From the NCBI GenBank assembly GCA_024811115.1, contig JAKOGH010000747.1:62001-126000 (forward strand): a stretch of 64,000 bases of DNA. Direction: 5' to 3'. The translations under genes were made by a program, and so were the position numbers. Each line of letters starts with the position of its first letter. Positions within the stretch are counted from its first letter, which is position 1. This DNA comes from Terana coerulea (taxonomy: Eukaryota > Basidiomycota > Agaricomycetes > Polyporales > Phanerochaetaceae). Shown here piece by piece: positions 47,833-60,199 of the stretch. The notes beneath the pieces were generated by a model. It was given only the letters and a program-made list of their open reading frames with translations. It was not told the origin of the DNA and made no database searches.

Positions 47833-49924
47833 CTACTTTCGTTGTCTGAACAGCACTACAGCCGTCCGGCTTGGCGACGCAAAGCCTCCAAAAACGATTG
47901 GCTGGGGCATCTTACCTTCTTCCTTCATTTTGACATCGTACTCCATTACGAGATGCGCCATCATACCTTTCATCACATTAGCCGCGAAGAAACGTCCAGG
48001 ACTGTAGCAATGCGCAATTAGCATTGACTGCGTGAATGTAACCCGCGTATGGATTTTCACCAAGCATGTACCCCGCCTCCAAACGGGGTGTATTCATCGC
48101 TGAGGCTGACCATTTGGCTCCGCCTTTCCGAGTCCGCACCTGCCGGTTCCAACGTGCTAGCAAAACGCCAGGGGTTGAACACCGTAGAATCAGGGTAGAA
48201 CTCGTCATTGTAATGCGTCGACTGCGGAAACGTTGAAATGTGACTGCCTTGCGGTACAAATGTTCCGTCGGAAAAGGTGAAATCCTTGAGGGCCTTGCGC
48301 GTCATCAGAACTAGGTTTTTGGCCAACATTCCGGATGTACAGAATATGTCAGCACTGAGGATTCAATGAAGATGATCCACATACAGGGTGACAATGTCAA
48401 ACGCAATGACTCCTTGAAGAAGCTGTCAACTTTCTGCATCTTGTCCAGCGACTCCTTCGACCATCCATGTTGATCAAGGATATCTCCCACCTCTTCCCGC
48501 AGAGGTTCCATGTAGGCGGGATTGCACGCGAGACGATACAGTGCTTGCGTAAACGCCTAAATCATGCCATCACGTCAGTATATGCCTGATCTAACAGACA
48601 GCATAGCATATAAATACCATTGAGGTGGATTGAGTAGCAGTGAAATAGACCATTAGTAGATGTTTAACAACCATCCTCGGGGCCTTCTCGTCTCCTTGCG
48701 CTGCGTCTATTAGCCATTGAAGCATGTCATTCTATTCCAAGAGCAAAATATCTTGAGCATATCATGCTGATAAATGATCAGAGCCACTCACAGGCTTGTC
48801 TTGCCAATCATCGCCATATTGCGCTGCGCAATTCACTCTCTTTCGATATATGGCTGCAACAGGACAAGCGCGCGATCTATGAGCTGGTCGGCATTGTTAA
48901 TCACCCGCGCAACAGGGCTACATGCGATTTCAGCATGTGCGTAGGTAAAGCAGGAAACAAATCGTGAACCATACCCTTTCATGAACTTAGGCAAGAAGCC
49001 CAATATGATTCCACCTCGGACAAGGCACAGCGTGAAATTGATGCTAATGTCGATGAACTCTTGGTGATGACCTACGCGCATATCTCGTGAGTCAAGTCAT
49101 TGGTTTTGTTGCTCCATAAACACTTACAGAGGGGGCACGCCAACAAACGCACGACTGGCTGTCTGCGCAACGATCTGTACTATATTATGGGCAACAGTGA
49201 ATCCTGCCCAATCTTACAAGCTGTGTCAGGATTTCCCAGTGTAGCAATGCCTTGAAGATACTTACCGTCTGTCAAGGGTATTTGCTTTGCGAAGGACAGT
49301 CGTATTTGCGCATGCAGTTCTCCGGACAGAGGTACCAGAGCTCGGGTAAGAGATGTACGGATGAGACGATGTTGATAGGGGTTGGAAGTGGCGTCCTCCC
49401 CGAGCAACGAGTTGAAGCTGAAGGTCTGCCGCATGGAATATTGAGTTAAATTAGGAAATGCAACCTTGAAGTACTACTCACATCCTCAGCCGATGCCATG
49501 AGAGACAATTTGTCGTCCGGAGCTTTCTTCAATTCGTCGATGAGCTGCGGCTGGGACACGAAGAAGTGCGAGTAACCTCTGGCAGGAATTTTGAATGTGC
49601 GCTTTCCGTACTACGAACCGATTGCGGCATTAGAAATATATTCTATATGGCAGTAATCATGGGCCAACCTTCGTATATCCTTCTTCGAGGATGTTCTTGG
49701 TACTCGCCACGAGCCTCAGTGAGCCTCGTAGCCGCGAAAGTACCCCAAAGCCTCCAACGGTAGGTACGCCGTCATACTATATGATCACACCAGTCCTATC
49801 AGGCCTCGTGCATTTTTGACCAAGGTTTTCTTGGGTGACGTACCTTAGGACGATGTGGCCAAAAGTATAGAACTGCGGCAGCGCAGATGACGGCGAAAGC
49901 AGCTTGCGGTAAGTCCAAATTCAT
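47833..49924 (-). CDS. Cytochrome P450 (P450-C), paralogue of A and B
   Basis: The ATG at 49924 opens MNLDLPQAAFAVICAAAVLY, a short ER anchor. Then come YDGVPTVGGFGVLSRLRGSL, SQPQLIDELKKAPDDKLSLM, NPYQHRLIRTSLTRALVPLS, a NDMLQWLIDAAQGDE helix and VYFTATQSTSM (I-helix region). EEVGDILDQHGWSKESL with KESLRL is the K-helix; FNPWRF and the heme loop YTPFGGGVHA-CPGRFFAAN follow, with the Cys split by the last intron. The end, DVKMKEEGKMPQPIVFG, stops at 47835-47833. The order and intron pattern equal those of P450-A. One reading-frame slip lies near 48830. It begins only about 230 bases beyond the dehydrogenase relic, so P450-C sits inside what was the divergent dehydrogenase/GMC spacer in the right arm. 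Confidence 0.85.
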
Positions 49925-50768
49925 GGTGAATGCAAGTATAGAGTGGGCGTACGTATGACGATGGTACCCAGCTGCCCTCGATCTGACTTTATAGATCCCA
50001 TGCATCAGCGCCCATGGCCACCCAAGCGGCACACTTTAAAACCTCCTCATAGCGTAGCCCTGAAAGAGGACCAAGCAAGCAATCTCGATATCTTGCAGTA
50101 TTGACAAGTGGATCTTGTGCTCACTTTTACCTGGTAGACTAGGCCTCCCTGCGATGTTCCTTCATAGAATTCTGGTGCAGTATTCCAAAGTACCGTAGAT
50201 GGCGCACATCCACTCACGCTCGGAATGTTCGGTACAGTCAACCTGCTGGGTGCAATGGTCTCGTCCAATTGGGAGCGTATGGTGAAGCTTGAGCCTTTCT
50301 GATTGACCATTGGTATCTAGCGCGTGCTCCCAGCGCGGACGACTACTGCGGCATACCACACATCCGTACATGCGTGGCTCTCTCGCCCCGGACATCGCGC
50401 TATATCGCACCGCCTTCTCTTCAATAGGGTTTCCCCGGATGAACCATGGTAAATGATTTGGGGTCGTAGGCCCATTCGAACGGGGCTTGGCCGAAGCGCC
50501 AGGCCCTTCTACGAAGTTCCCAACTACCACTTCTACGGTGTACCGCATGTGTGACGTAACTGCGTCACACAGTTAGATGAACGTCAACTCAGCAGCACAG
50601 TATGATGTACTTACACGTAGCTCAAAGGAGCCCAAGATGCCGTGGATGGACGCGAAGCTGTACTGGCATGCCATCAACATCGTTCGGTGGAGGTAGTCAG
50701 CCGAAGGGTAAGGTCCGGTGCCTGTCACGTATGTGGCGGTGCAATTCTCCGAAGTCGGGTCTTGCCTA
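49925..50768. other. Intergenic region
   Basis: This is upstream sequence of P450-C and the flank of a TIR element. No gene is supported. Confidence 0.4.
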
Positions 50769-52153
50769 ACACAGCGTGTTGAGGTCATATTTCAACGCAG
50801 CTGCGGAGTGGTTGCGCGGCCGTCTTTTAACCATGCCGCAGCGGTGGGTACAGTGTGGTGACGGAACAGGTGTTTGGCCGGATTTCAGACAGTATTCCAA
50901 CCAGTCCGCAGCGGCCAGATTTCAACCATCTGGTGTGCACGTTGCGGTATAGGGTTGCCGGATGGCTGCCAGATGGCCTTAGCGCCCTTGCATTTGCTTT
51001 GCTTCGAAATTCCCAATAAATCATATAAAATCTCAATAAATCATTTTATATTAATCCTGCGACTGCGCTACTATACAACAGAGTGTGTGCACTACAAGAG
51101 AGTCATGGACAACAGAGAAACACTGCAAGGACGCATGTAGTCCTACTTCACCCGGTATGACCTATTCAATGCTTGCTCATCCAGTCACCTGCCTGACCGC
51201 AATCAGGGCATGCTTCAGCTTCTGTCAGGGGTTGCCTTGACCGACTCGATACCATCTGAAGACAGAGATATAAATGCTGGCAAGGGAGTGAAGGAGAAGC
51301 ACCTACGAGAACAGATTAGTTTAGCTGCCCATGAAGTTGTCACAAGTCTACGCACATCGTGCATATAGCCCACATCTACCAGTCTTCAAGCACTCTAACC
51401 CAGACAGGATGAAAACTTGAGCTATTGAAGAGGTAAGGCAATCAGTTAGGCGGTCATGGTAAAGGTTCAGTGCATACATACCGCCATTGCCGTTTCATGC
51501 GCGTTCGAGTCTAGAGGTCACTATATGCGTGGCGAGTGAGTTAGTATCTATGTGAAAAGGTGTTTCCTGTACTCACTGGGCATCATGGGGATGTACGATT
51601 GCATTTGCTTGGGGTTTTCGAGCGTACTGCCTCATATCTGACGCCAAGCTTGAGAAATGCCGAGCATCTCTCATCGTCAGCGAGATATTCGAGCGAGAAT
51701 AAGATACGTACCTATTTCATACACTACTCCATTTGCTTCGTTTGCTTGAGCACGTCGAAAGGACGAATGGAGGGGCATGGTCGACACAACGACCGTCGAC
51801 GTAGAGGAAAGAGAGGGAAAGAGCAGAGAGTCCTGGGCGCACGCGCTGTGGCAGCTTGAGTGCTTTTCAAACTCCGCGGCCGGTGTTCCCAATAAGGCAG
51901 GTGACGAGCCTTGGGGTAGAAGCGCTTAGCGGAGAGGATAGGGTTCACTTGGATGGAGCAATCAACCACGTCGCAGACAATCTGGCAGAGACTCATCGGA
52001 CTAGCTGAAATCTGGACTCAATAATTCACCAGCCCCGCAGCAATACTGCAGCCAGGGGTAATCCACACGTCTGCCAGATAGCTGCAATACAGGCCCAGAC
52101 ACTATTTCAACCAGACCATACCTCCGCTGAAATATGACCTCAACACGCTGTGT
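50769..52153. mobile_element. 1.4-kb TIR element (ACACAGCGTGTTGAGG ends)
   Basis: The left end, ACACAGCGTGTTGAGGTCAT..ATTTCA at 50769, occurs as its reverse complement ending at 52153, a perfect 26-bp terminal inverted repeat. Further ATTTCA/TGAAAT motifs lie just inside both ends (for example 50880 and 52105). No transposase frame is recognisable inside. I saw no clear target-site duplication. It lies between P450-C and the right GMC gene and helps account for the expanded spacer there. Confidence 0.72.
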
Positions 52154-53574
52154 AAGAAGCCATGCGCCTAGTTTGTTCATCATCGTAATGTTGCAGAGGC
52201 TGGACAGGGCATGGATCAACTGCTCAGTGACCGCCGATAAGTAGATAGGAATTTCTTACCTAACAGAGTAGAGCCGAATAGCGTACAAGGTCACGTAGAG
52301 GCCTCGAGCGCAGATACATCATGCATGATGATGTGCAACCGCCGCCAGGGGAAGAAGTACTGACCAGTGTTAGACGGGACGCCTCTACGGTTAGTACTCG
52401 TATTTCCGGCGTTGCTTCGATGATAGATGGTGCCCTGCAAATGGCTGGAGCTTGATACGATCATGTGGTGCGCTGAGTACGCACGAAGAATTGCGCATAT
52501 TTGTACCAGCAGCACACAACAGTAGCGAGTACTCCAGCGTCAGATCGAATGCTGAAGGTTTGCCTTGACCAGTTGTAGCGGACGAAACGGCCAAAAGTGG
52601 GAAGAAAATTGCTCATAGCTGCAGTTGAAAGGGTAGTGCCTTGGCTTACATAGGCTAAGACATCCGCCGTGACATCTTGCGCACGCTCATGGTAATATTG
52701 CATACGTTTCTGGAACTTCCTCCGATCAGGATGGCCTACTGAGTCGCGTGCTGTGACTATGTCTCTGCCAACACTTCAGCTCAGGGAGCAGCCGCTAACC
52801 TGACATCCTTGCACGAGTCAAAGCAACAGCCCTAGGAGAGATGTAGCAATACGGCGTAAGCTCTTGTGCAGCAGATGCAAGAGTTACGTACGAGTGTGCA
52901 GCGCAGCTACTCTATGTAGTATGGAAGCACTCGCGGCTTCGGTTGCATGGCATTTTCGTGTAGTCCCGCCGTTCGAGGAGCGACAGCAGCCCTGTAACTA
53001 TCACAGGAGTCAATGATTAATGAACTGGAACTTGAAGGGAGGAGGCGTCCCATTTCCAAACCTAGTGTGTCACGTGCACAAGCCGGCCAAGATCGCCGAA
53101 CGTCCGGGAAGCCATCATCAGACGCCGACGGACGGACGACCTATCCGTGCGTCGAAACCTAGCAGCTGCTTTGCCTGGGGAGACTGGGGCCACCACCAAA
53201 GCAAGTTTGACGGAGACGACAAGGCATTGTAAACACTGCAACCGCGCGGGAGTTGGCTCAGTTAGTTCATTCCGCATTCGTTTCGGATGTTTCTGACGGA
53301 CTTCGAAGCTAGTTTGGCAGTCTAGACCGGCGGGAGGAAGCAACCTTCGTCGCAGTCTGAGAAAGAGGCAAGAACGCTCATATCCATGGACATGACTGCT
53401 TCTTCCCGTGCAATGCCACGCCATAACACCAAGTCTCCGTGACCTTCTCAACTTCTGTGATGCGAACACGACGGAGGTGTGGGGTCAAACGGGGTGAAAC
53501 GAAGACTCTCATCCTGCACTCGCACTCCTCGTTCTCCTCGTTCTCTTCGCTGCCGCATCGACTGCACCGTGACA
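52154..53574. other. Intergenic region before the right GMC gene
   Basis: Frames at 52290-52700 on the minus strand have no recognisable motif. The last few hundred bases act as the GMC promoter. No gene is supported. Confidence 0.4.
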
Positions 53575-55601
53575 ATGTGGCCCTTCTCTCATGGATATCC
53601 CTCTCGCACACCGGAGAGTGTAGCTTCCAGGACGTTTGACTACATCATCGTAGGCGGTGCGTGTTGCATTCAACGGTGGCTTCAATAGCATTGACTCCAT
53701 TGACTACAGGCGGCACTGCTGGATGCGCCCTGGCATCTCGTCTGACGGAAAACGAGAGTATCAGTGTTCTCGTCCTCGAACGGGGCCCCGTTCTTGACAC
53801 GCTCTTTTCACGAATCCCACTCCTCTCGGTCGACTTCAGACCTTCATCTGCTCCAGCATACCAGTGGCCGTCTGCTCCGCTATTGGGTGCCGTCGGCAAC
53901 CCTCCTCTGAATATGGTCTCTGGAAAGGCTCTGGGCGGCACGTCCAAGATTAATGCGCATCTATACACCCGTTCAACGCCTGGGGAGTACAACGCGTGGG
54001 CTGAAATGGGCCATGAAGGCTGGAGTTGGGCAGACGTGGAGCCCTACTTCAAGAAGTCTGAAAAATGCCTCTCCTACAGCTCGCAGCACCGCGGCACCGA
54101 CGGTGAGTCATTCATACTAGTCTCAACAACCCAGCCAACTTACCATATGTACAGGCTTATGGAAAACCCGCAGCGTGGGCCCCTTGTACTTTAGTAGTAC
54201 GTCAGCGTAAGTAGTCCTTCTATTCGTGGCCAAGACGAAGTATTCAACAACTATCTAGGACTATAACTGCTGCCAGGTCACTAGGAATCCCGTACAACCG
54301 TGAGGCGAACGACCCCGGCTCACCTCCGACCGTCTGCAGCAGAGTGGACCTCACTATGGACGAGTCCGGACGCCGTCACAGTACATTCGACGCCTTTATT
54401 CCCGCCTCCGTAGCTTCACAACGCAAATCCAACCTTTTCGTTTGCACCGAAGTCATCGTCTCGAAGCTGGACCTGCAGCCGGGCCTGGCGGGGCCGCGGG
54501 CAGTAGGGGTTTATTTCCAGCACGATTCGGTTGGCGACATCGTGGGTTCAGCGACTCAGTATTACGCTTCCGCGCGGCGGGAGATTATTCTTTGCGCCGG
54601 GGCCATAGTGACTCCTCAAATACTCCTCTTGAGGTGCGTTTCTGAGCATGCGGGCTACCGACAACGAAGATTTAATGGGATATTCAGCGGCCTAGGTCCT
54701 GCAGACCATTTGCGCACTCTCGGCATTCCACTCGTGAAGGATATGCCTGGAGTAGGTGCACATCTCGTAAGCACATCTATTACACATCTGAGTCTGGAGC
54801 TGACGTAGCATTCTAGCAAGACCATCTCGGAGTGCCTATCATCTACGGAGCTCCTCCGTCCGATACTATGTACAAGCTCGAGAGAAGCAAGCTCCTTGCT
54901 GTCTGGGAGCTGCTCAAGTACGCCATCTTAGGTCGCGGCCTTTTCCTTTTTCCGAACCCCCAGATGTACATCTTCGCCTGCTCGAAGTTTCTTGACGACG
55001 AGTCCCAAACGGTTCTTCCCAACGATTCCTCAGCCGACGGACACCTTCCATCGAACATACCAGACATAGAGATTATGCATATTCCGTACTCCGCTTGGGA
55101 GTGGCGCAAGCTGGATAATCATGAGGGCGCGATGTCATACTTCTGCGTCCTTCTGCGTCCTGCGTCGCGCGGTTCTGTCCGCCTGGCATCCGTGGATCCC
55201 CGCGTCCGACCTACATGTGACCTTGGTTTTTCACCAACCATGAAGACTTCATCATCCTTCGTAAGGCCATCCGACTTGGACTTTCTATGGGTCGAAAGCT
55301 TCGCGAAAGCGGCTATCCCAGCACCGACATGCTCTTGCCTAAGAGCGAATCGGATGCTGACTTGGACGACTTCATTCGAAAGAGCGCGCGAACGACGTTC
55401 CACTATTCGTCCACCTGTCGCATGGCCCCGGAGGCGGATGCCGGAGTCGTCAGCGATAAGCTTCAGGTCTACGGCGTGCAGGGCTTGCGCATTGCGGACG
55501 CAAGTGTCTTTCCCACCATTCCAGCGGCTCATTTGCAGGCCCCAACGGTGATGGTCGCCGAGCGCTGCGCTGCCTTTCTACTTGAGGATGTCGCTTCTTG
55601 A
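53575..55601 (+). CDS. GMC-family FAD oxidoreductase (right-arm copy)
   Basis: This is the mirror-image paralogue of the GMC gene at 34872-36891, with the same start (MWPFSHGYPSRTPESVAS), FAD motif (VGGGTAGCALASRL), first signature (GKALGGTSKINAHLYTRSTP), second signature (EIILCAGAIVTPQILLL), and C-terminal TFHYSSTCRMAPEA and SVFPTIPAAHLQAP with both catalytic His residues. Exons are 53575-53656, 53710-54102, 54155-54206, 54259-54633, 54688-54776 and 54817-55601. The 52-base third exon is identical in length in both copies. One base is missing in the T5 run at about 55228-55232 (GGTTTTTCACC); adding a T restores GFFTNHEDFIILRKAIRLGL. Third-position GC is visibly lower than in the left copy. 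Both copies look catalytically complete, so they may act on different or successive substrates. Confidence 0.92.
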
Positions 55602-56934
55602 AGAACACGTTCGGTCCTTTATGAGTAAGTTTGGTATATCTGTTTCAACACTTTCTCTGCTTCAGGTCTGAATCCGATACGTCGCAATCGTCTTTCGCAA
55701 TGATATGTGTAGTGTGCCCGGTTCATAGTCTGGTAGTAGGCTGCCTACGTACAAGCTCCATCTGAATATATGCCCATTATTCTCCGGACTGTTCGTGATA
55801 TTTAAAGTTGAGCGCAGGTCGGTCGTTGGTCATAGTAGCCGCCCACAGGTACCGGTACTGCCATAAACAGATGCTCATGTCCATAATAAAGTAACATCCT
55901 CGAGCCAAGCGTCTGCTAACGTCCAGCGCGTCATCAACAAGGCCATCGTTGAAGCCAAGTTGAAGCGCACAGAAACTTAAAGCTCGAGCACAAAGTCATT
56001 TTGAGCACATGCAACTACTGGCAGAATACGCATACTAACTATGTAAATGGTGGAGTTCATTTGGACTGTACCAAGAAAGAGTCAATTTCTTTGTCTCGCT
56101 TGCTCACTGTCACGCCTTGCCTGCTCGCCGTGTATCACGACGAGCACAGCCTTTCTCGCCGCATTCTCGCCCGACGGGGACCCTTCGCGTTACAGTCACA
56201 CATGTACTGTAATGCCTGTGATTGCAGTGACTGATGTGTGACCACCAGCGAGCGGCTACAACCGTGACCCTACCGCCCGCGCCTATCCGTAACTCAAAGC
56301 ACAGGTTGACTCAAACCCGCTGTGTCGCTGTCTGCCTCGGGGAGACTACCCGCGCCCAACTTTGATTCACCCTGTCGACGTTCTACGCTGAAGAAGAATG
56401 CTCGCTTGCTCAGTAAGCTATGTATGGTGCTGTGCTTCCCCATCTTAGAGCCTTTGACGTGACACATTGAGTCTCAGCTGACTGTGCTGTCTATCAGATC
56501 ATGTCAAGTGCGATTGGTAGGCTTTATCCAACGCTGGTTCGTCTGGTTCATTACTACGAGAATGAGCCGGTTACGGACGTCCGCATGCAGACGAAGGCTC
56601 AGTGCCCCAAATCACAATCTCACCAAGCATTCACCGCCTTGTTGGACTGTAATGCCGGAGGCATAGAAAATGGAAGACACTCTGAGAGTCAAGGTCTATC
56701 GAATCACTGGGACTGCTGACACCTTCTAGATGTGACTGATACCTTTAGGCTTTGTGCGCGGTGAACTGTGCACTCCGAACCTCTCCAATCACGACGACTT
56801 CGCGATTTCATCCTCGTGACCTCTCAGTGCCGTTTGCTCCAGTAATGGCTCCGCGGGCCCTGAACGTTTTTATCCTGCTATATAGCTGTGACACCTGTCG
56901 TTGTCGAGCCATCAGACAGCCGACGCCTCCAGCA
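55602..56934. other. Intergenic region
   Basis: This 1.3-kb spacer lies between the right GMC and 7-TM genes, against 780 bases in the left arm. No gene is recognised. Confidence 0.4.
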
Positions 56935-58376
56935 ATGTCGACACCAGACCCGAATGCGGATGCCAGCAATGCGACGACTATTCCCCCAGAGATTACGGCG
57001 GCGATTCTCCAGGGATTTACGACGGCCATCCGTCCCTCCATAGGATTCGTTCTCATTGGCACGATCTTCGGCTCGATGCTGATCCCCATCCTCATTGCCC
57101 TCTTATACTTCTCAACCAGTGCCACGCGGAGGCAGCCAATATTTATCATGAACATCCTCTCGATCCTCTTGGGCATTGCCCTGGCAATTTGGAACAATGT
57201 CTTGGAAGTGCGTTTGCTTCATAATTCTTGAGAGGTGTGTATGGATACTCAAGGCTTTGATCTCACAGTTGTCTGCAGTACTTGCCCCTCTCACTTCCAA
57301 CACCGCCATCAGCCAGATCGGATTCAGCGTAGTCTTCGGCTTTGCTCCGTGGTTTGCCGAGGCAGTCCTTGCACTGCGTCTATTGGTCGTCTACCCCCTC
57401 AGTAAAACGTCCAAGAAGACTTTGGCCGCCGTGTTCGCCTTTCCAATTGCCATCAAGATTGTTCGGCTTTCGTGCATGATAGTATACTACCACGAGTACG
57501 CTGAAGAAACGATACATGTTGCTAATGCACTGCGAGCTGCCGAGAGCAGTGATTACAAGCACGTGGTATATTCGAAGCTGGAATGGTTCCTCCAAATTAT
57601 TGATGACTTGTAAGACAACTTTCTCTCTTTGATTACGTAGCTCACTGGCTTGGACAGTTACGTGTCTTTCCTCTTCATCTGGAAACTGTACAAAAGCCAC
57701 GTCTTCCGTGAAACAGACGGACAACGAGTCACCTTCGGATCAAACGGTGACGCTCACTTCTAACTGTATGGCCGCTGTGTACTGAATATTCTGCCACTGC
57801 AGATTCTTTGAGCTCGAGGCTCAAGTTCTTGTTTTGGATTGCTGTCACGAACTTTGTTTTCCCCGTGAGTCAGCCCAAGTCAACAGTCCTGCGCACGCTG
57901 AAATAATCCGGCATAGTTATATTCAATGTCATCATCATCGTTGTTCTCTATGCTGTTCCAAACTACGTCTCCAAGATCACTTACCTCTTATTCGCCAATT
58001 TGTATATCTCAATCATCGGCGTTGTGTTTGCGACCGGTGAGTTCTGAAAAGCTCCATTCTAAACAGCTCTGTGATTGTTATCCTGGCAGTATGGAGCACC
58101 AGCTTTTCACACCGACAACAGCTGTCTCATAGCCAACAGACAGCCCTTTCTTGGCATGTGGCGAGGCCGACAACCTCAGAGAATACCTCATCAGAGGTCG
58201 GGTATGCACCCCATGGATCAGGCAGTGGTTCTCAATTTCAGCAACCTGGCTCTCTCATTGACAAAGGCAGGAGCTGGGAGGAGCTCGGGAACACTACTTC
58301 TGCCAACGATGTCATACCTCTCAGTGCTCTGGTCCACAAGTCGGAGACGAGTAAGGTCTATTCCCACACTTCGTAA
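56935..58376 (+). CDS. Seven-TM protein of unknown function (right-arm copy, intact)
   Basis: Six exons read without a break: 56935-57207, 57269-57609, 57658-57746, 57803-57864, 57917-58036 and 58090-58376. After a polar, Asn/Thr-rich N-terminus (MSTPDPNADASNATTIPPEI) the helices are FVLIGTIFGSMLIPILIALL, FIMNILSILLGIALAIWNNV, GFSVVFGFAPWFAEAVLALR, AAVFAFPIAIKIVRLSCMIV, YVSFLFIWKLY with LKFLFWIAVTNFVF, VIFNVIIIVVLYAV and LLFANLYISIIGVVFATVW. This gives seven or so TM segments and a soluble Ser-rich C-tail with LSWHVARP. It has no enzyme signature. A receptor- or transporter-like role is possible. Conservation next to GMC in both arms suggests it belongs to the cluster, but the function is unknown. 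Confidence 0.85.
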
Positions 58377-58892
58377 CTAAATTCACCTCATGCTTCTCTC
58401 TTCGGCGACAAATGTAGTGAGCTCTGTTTGACTATGTATATTGCTTCAGCAGCCAGTATATATTCTTCATGTAACCATCGCGAGCGATGTATTTCCTGAA
58501 TTTTTATGACTGTAACTCTGCCGTGCAGTCACTTCATCCAGTAGCTTACATAAGCCTCTCTTGTCATCTATCCTTGCTCTGCGCCGTCTCTTTCTATTTA
58601 GCTTACCGCCACCCCCTCGTATCGTCGTACCTCTGCTGTCTAGACTTCTTGGAAATAGAGCGTGATCCAGATATCTTGTATGATCGTGCGACCTCAGTGC
58701 TAACCAAGTGTTAACTGCCGGCCAGCCGCCCCGTTCGCCTTCATCAACGCTCGTCGAGACTTGTGGTCTCGAAGGCCATCTGTGGCATGTATACGTACAC
58801 ATAGTGTGCTACCCGCATGCATTCTATTCTATTCAGTGCCCTGGCACACCACTCTCGCCGCCGCCGCCGTACCTCTCGGCGCTCTTTTTTTG

Positions 58893-58931
58893 GACGCAGA
58901 CCCCGGACCTTGAACGCAGACCCCGGACCCT
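58893..58931 (+). repeat. Tandem repeat of ACGCAGACCCCGGACC
   Basis: Two copies of the 16-base unit lie 20 bases apart start to start, within a C/G-rich block with no convincing gene. Confidence 0.6.
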
Positions 58932-60199
58932 GTGTACCCATGATCGCGGCTCAGCGCGTCGCGCTCGCCGCCGTTTCGCGTCCGTACACCCTTGCTCTCG
59001 TCGACGAAGCTGTAATGGACCCACACATCCCTACGCCGCTTTCCCTACGACCGCAACGACCACTTCCTTGCTGCCAGCCCAACGCCACTCAATATCAATG
59101 CCCTTCGCTCCATGCCGCCGCCTCACTCGCCGTTGTCCCGCGCTCGCTCCGCCGCGTTTCCGGAGGCGTTGGAGAATCTGGACCTTGGGGCCTTGGTGTC
59201 GCGCTGCGTGGTGCGTGATCGAAGCTTCAAATCTCGTTCTCCTTCGGCTAGCATAAGGCGCAATTGCGTGATGCGCAAATCGAGGACTCAGCCGGGACAT
59301 GTCTATACCACAGTGACTCACGTCCCTCGCTCGGTTCCCACTGCTTCTCGCACTGGTCCCAGCGTAGGGCTAATAAACGCTTGCAGCCTCTACTACTGGC
59401 GCTGAACTTGAAACATCCTAGGAGTGAGAACGGAGCGAGACTACAACGATCCCCCAGATACAAAGACAGAAACCAACTGCCACTGCATGGCACAGCAGCA
59501 ACCACTAGCAGTTACACGCCGTCATCATCACGGAAGAGTCTGAAAATTGAGCGGTTCACACGAACCGAGTCTTGTCCAACAGGTAAGGTTGACGATGATG
59601 TGGTCTGGATAGAACCCATTTACATATTTCAAAAAACCTGTTGGAACCATGGCCACACTCTGCATGTATACTAATTCGGAGCGCGGAGTGCCACGGAGGC
59701 TGAGCTTACCGTACACTCACTTCGGGCGCTGCGGTGAGAGGGGCGGCCTTCCAAACAGGCTACCAAATTGGGACGGAGAAGGAAAGAACCGTGTTCCAAG
59801 CTACCTTCTACGGGAGCATTTGTACGGGACAAATAGAGAGAATCGGGCGATTCTCGCTTGTTTCTGTACGTAGGTGTGCGATGCGGATGGAGATGACCAC
59901 GAAGAAGCCTACTGCAGAGGAAGCACCGGGTGCTTAGAGCAACCTCAGCTTCTGTCCGAGGCCGTTGCATATCGTAGAAAATGGTTCTCACGTACCGGCG
60001 ACCTAGCAATTGTACCACGGAAAGGCATTAAGGTTGTTCAGAATTAGGCGCTGAGCACAGCTCGTCCGTCGTCCGTCGTCCGTCGTAGCCGCCCGTAGGC
60101 ATACAGGTAAGTACCTGCCGTATCCGGATAGTCGCACAGGTTGAGCGTCCCCTCGAGTTGCCGCGCTCCCAAGTTGGGCTTGAGTGACGAGGGTATACT

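Noticed and set aside
52290..52703. Possible degraded P450 on the minus strand
   Set aside because: None of the P450 landmarks (I-helix, ExxR, heme Cys loop) is present.
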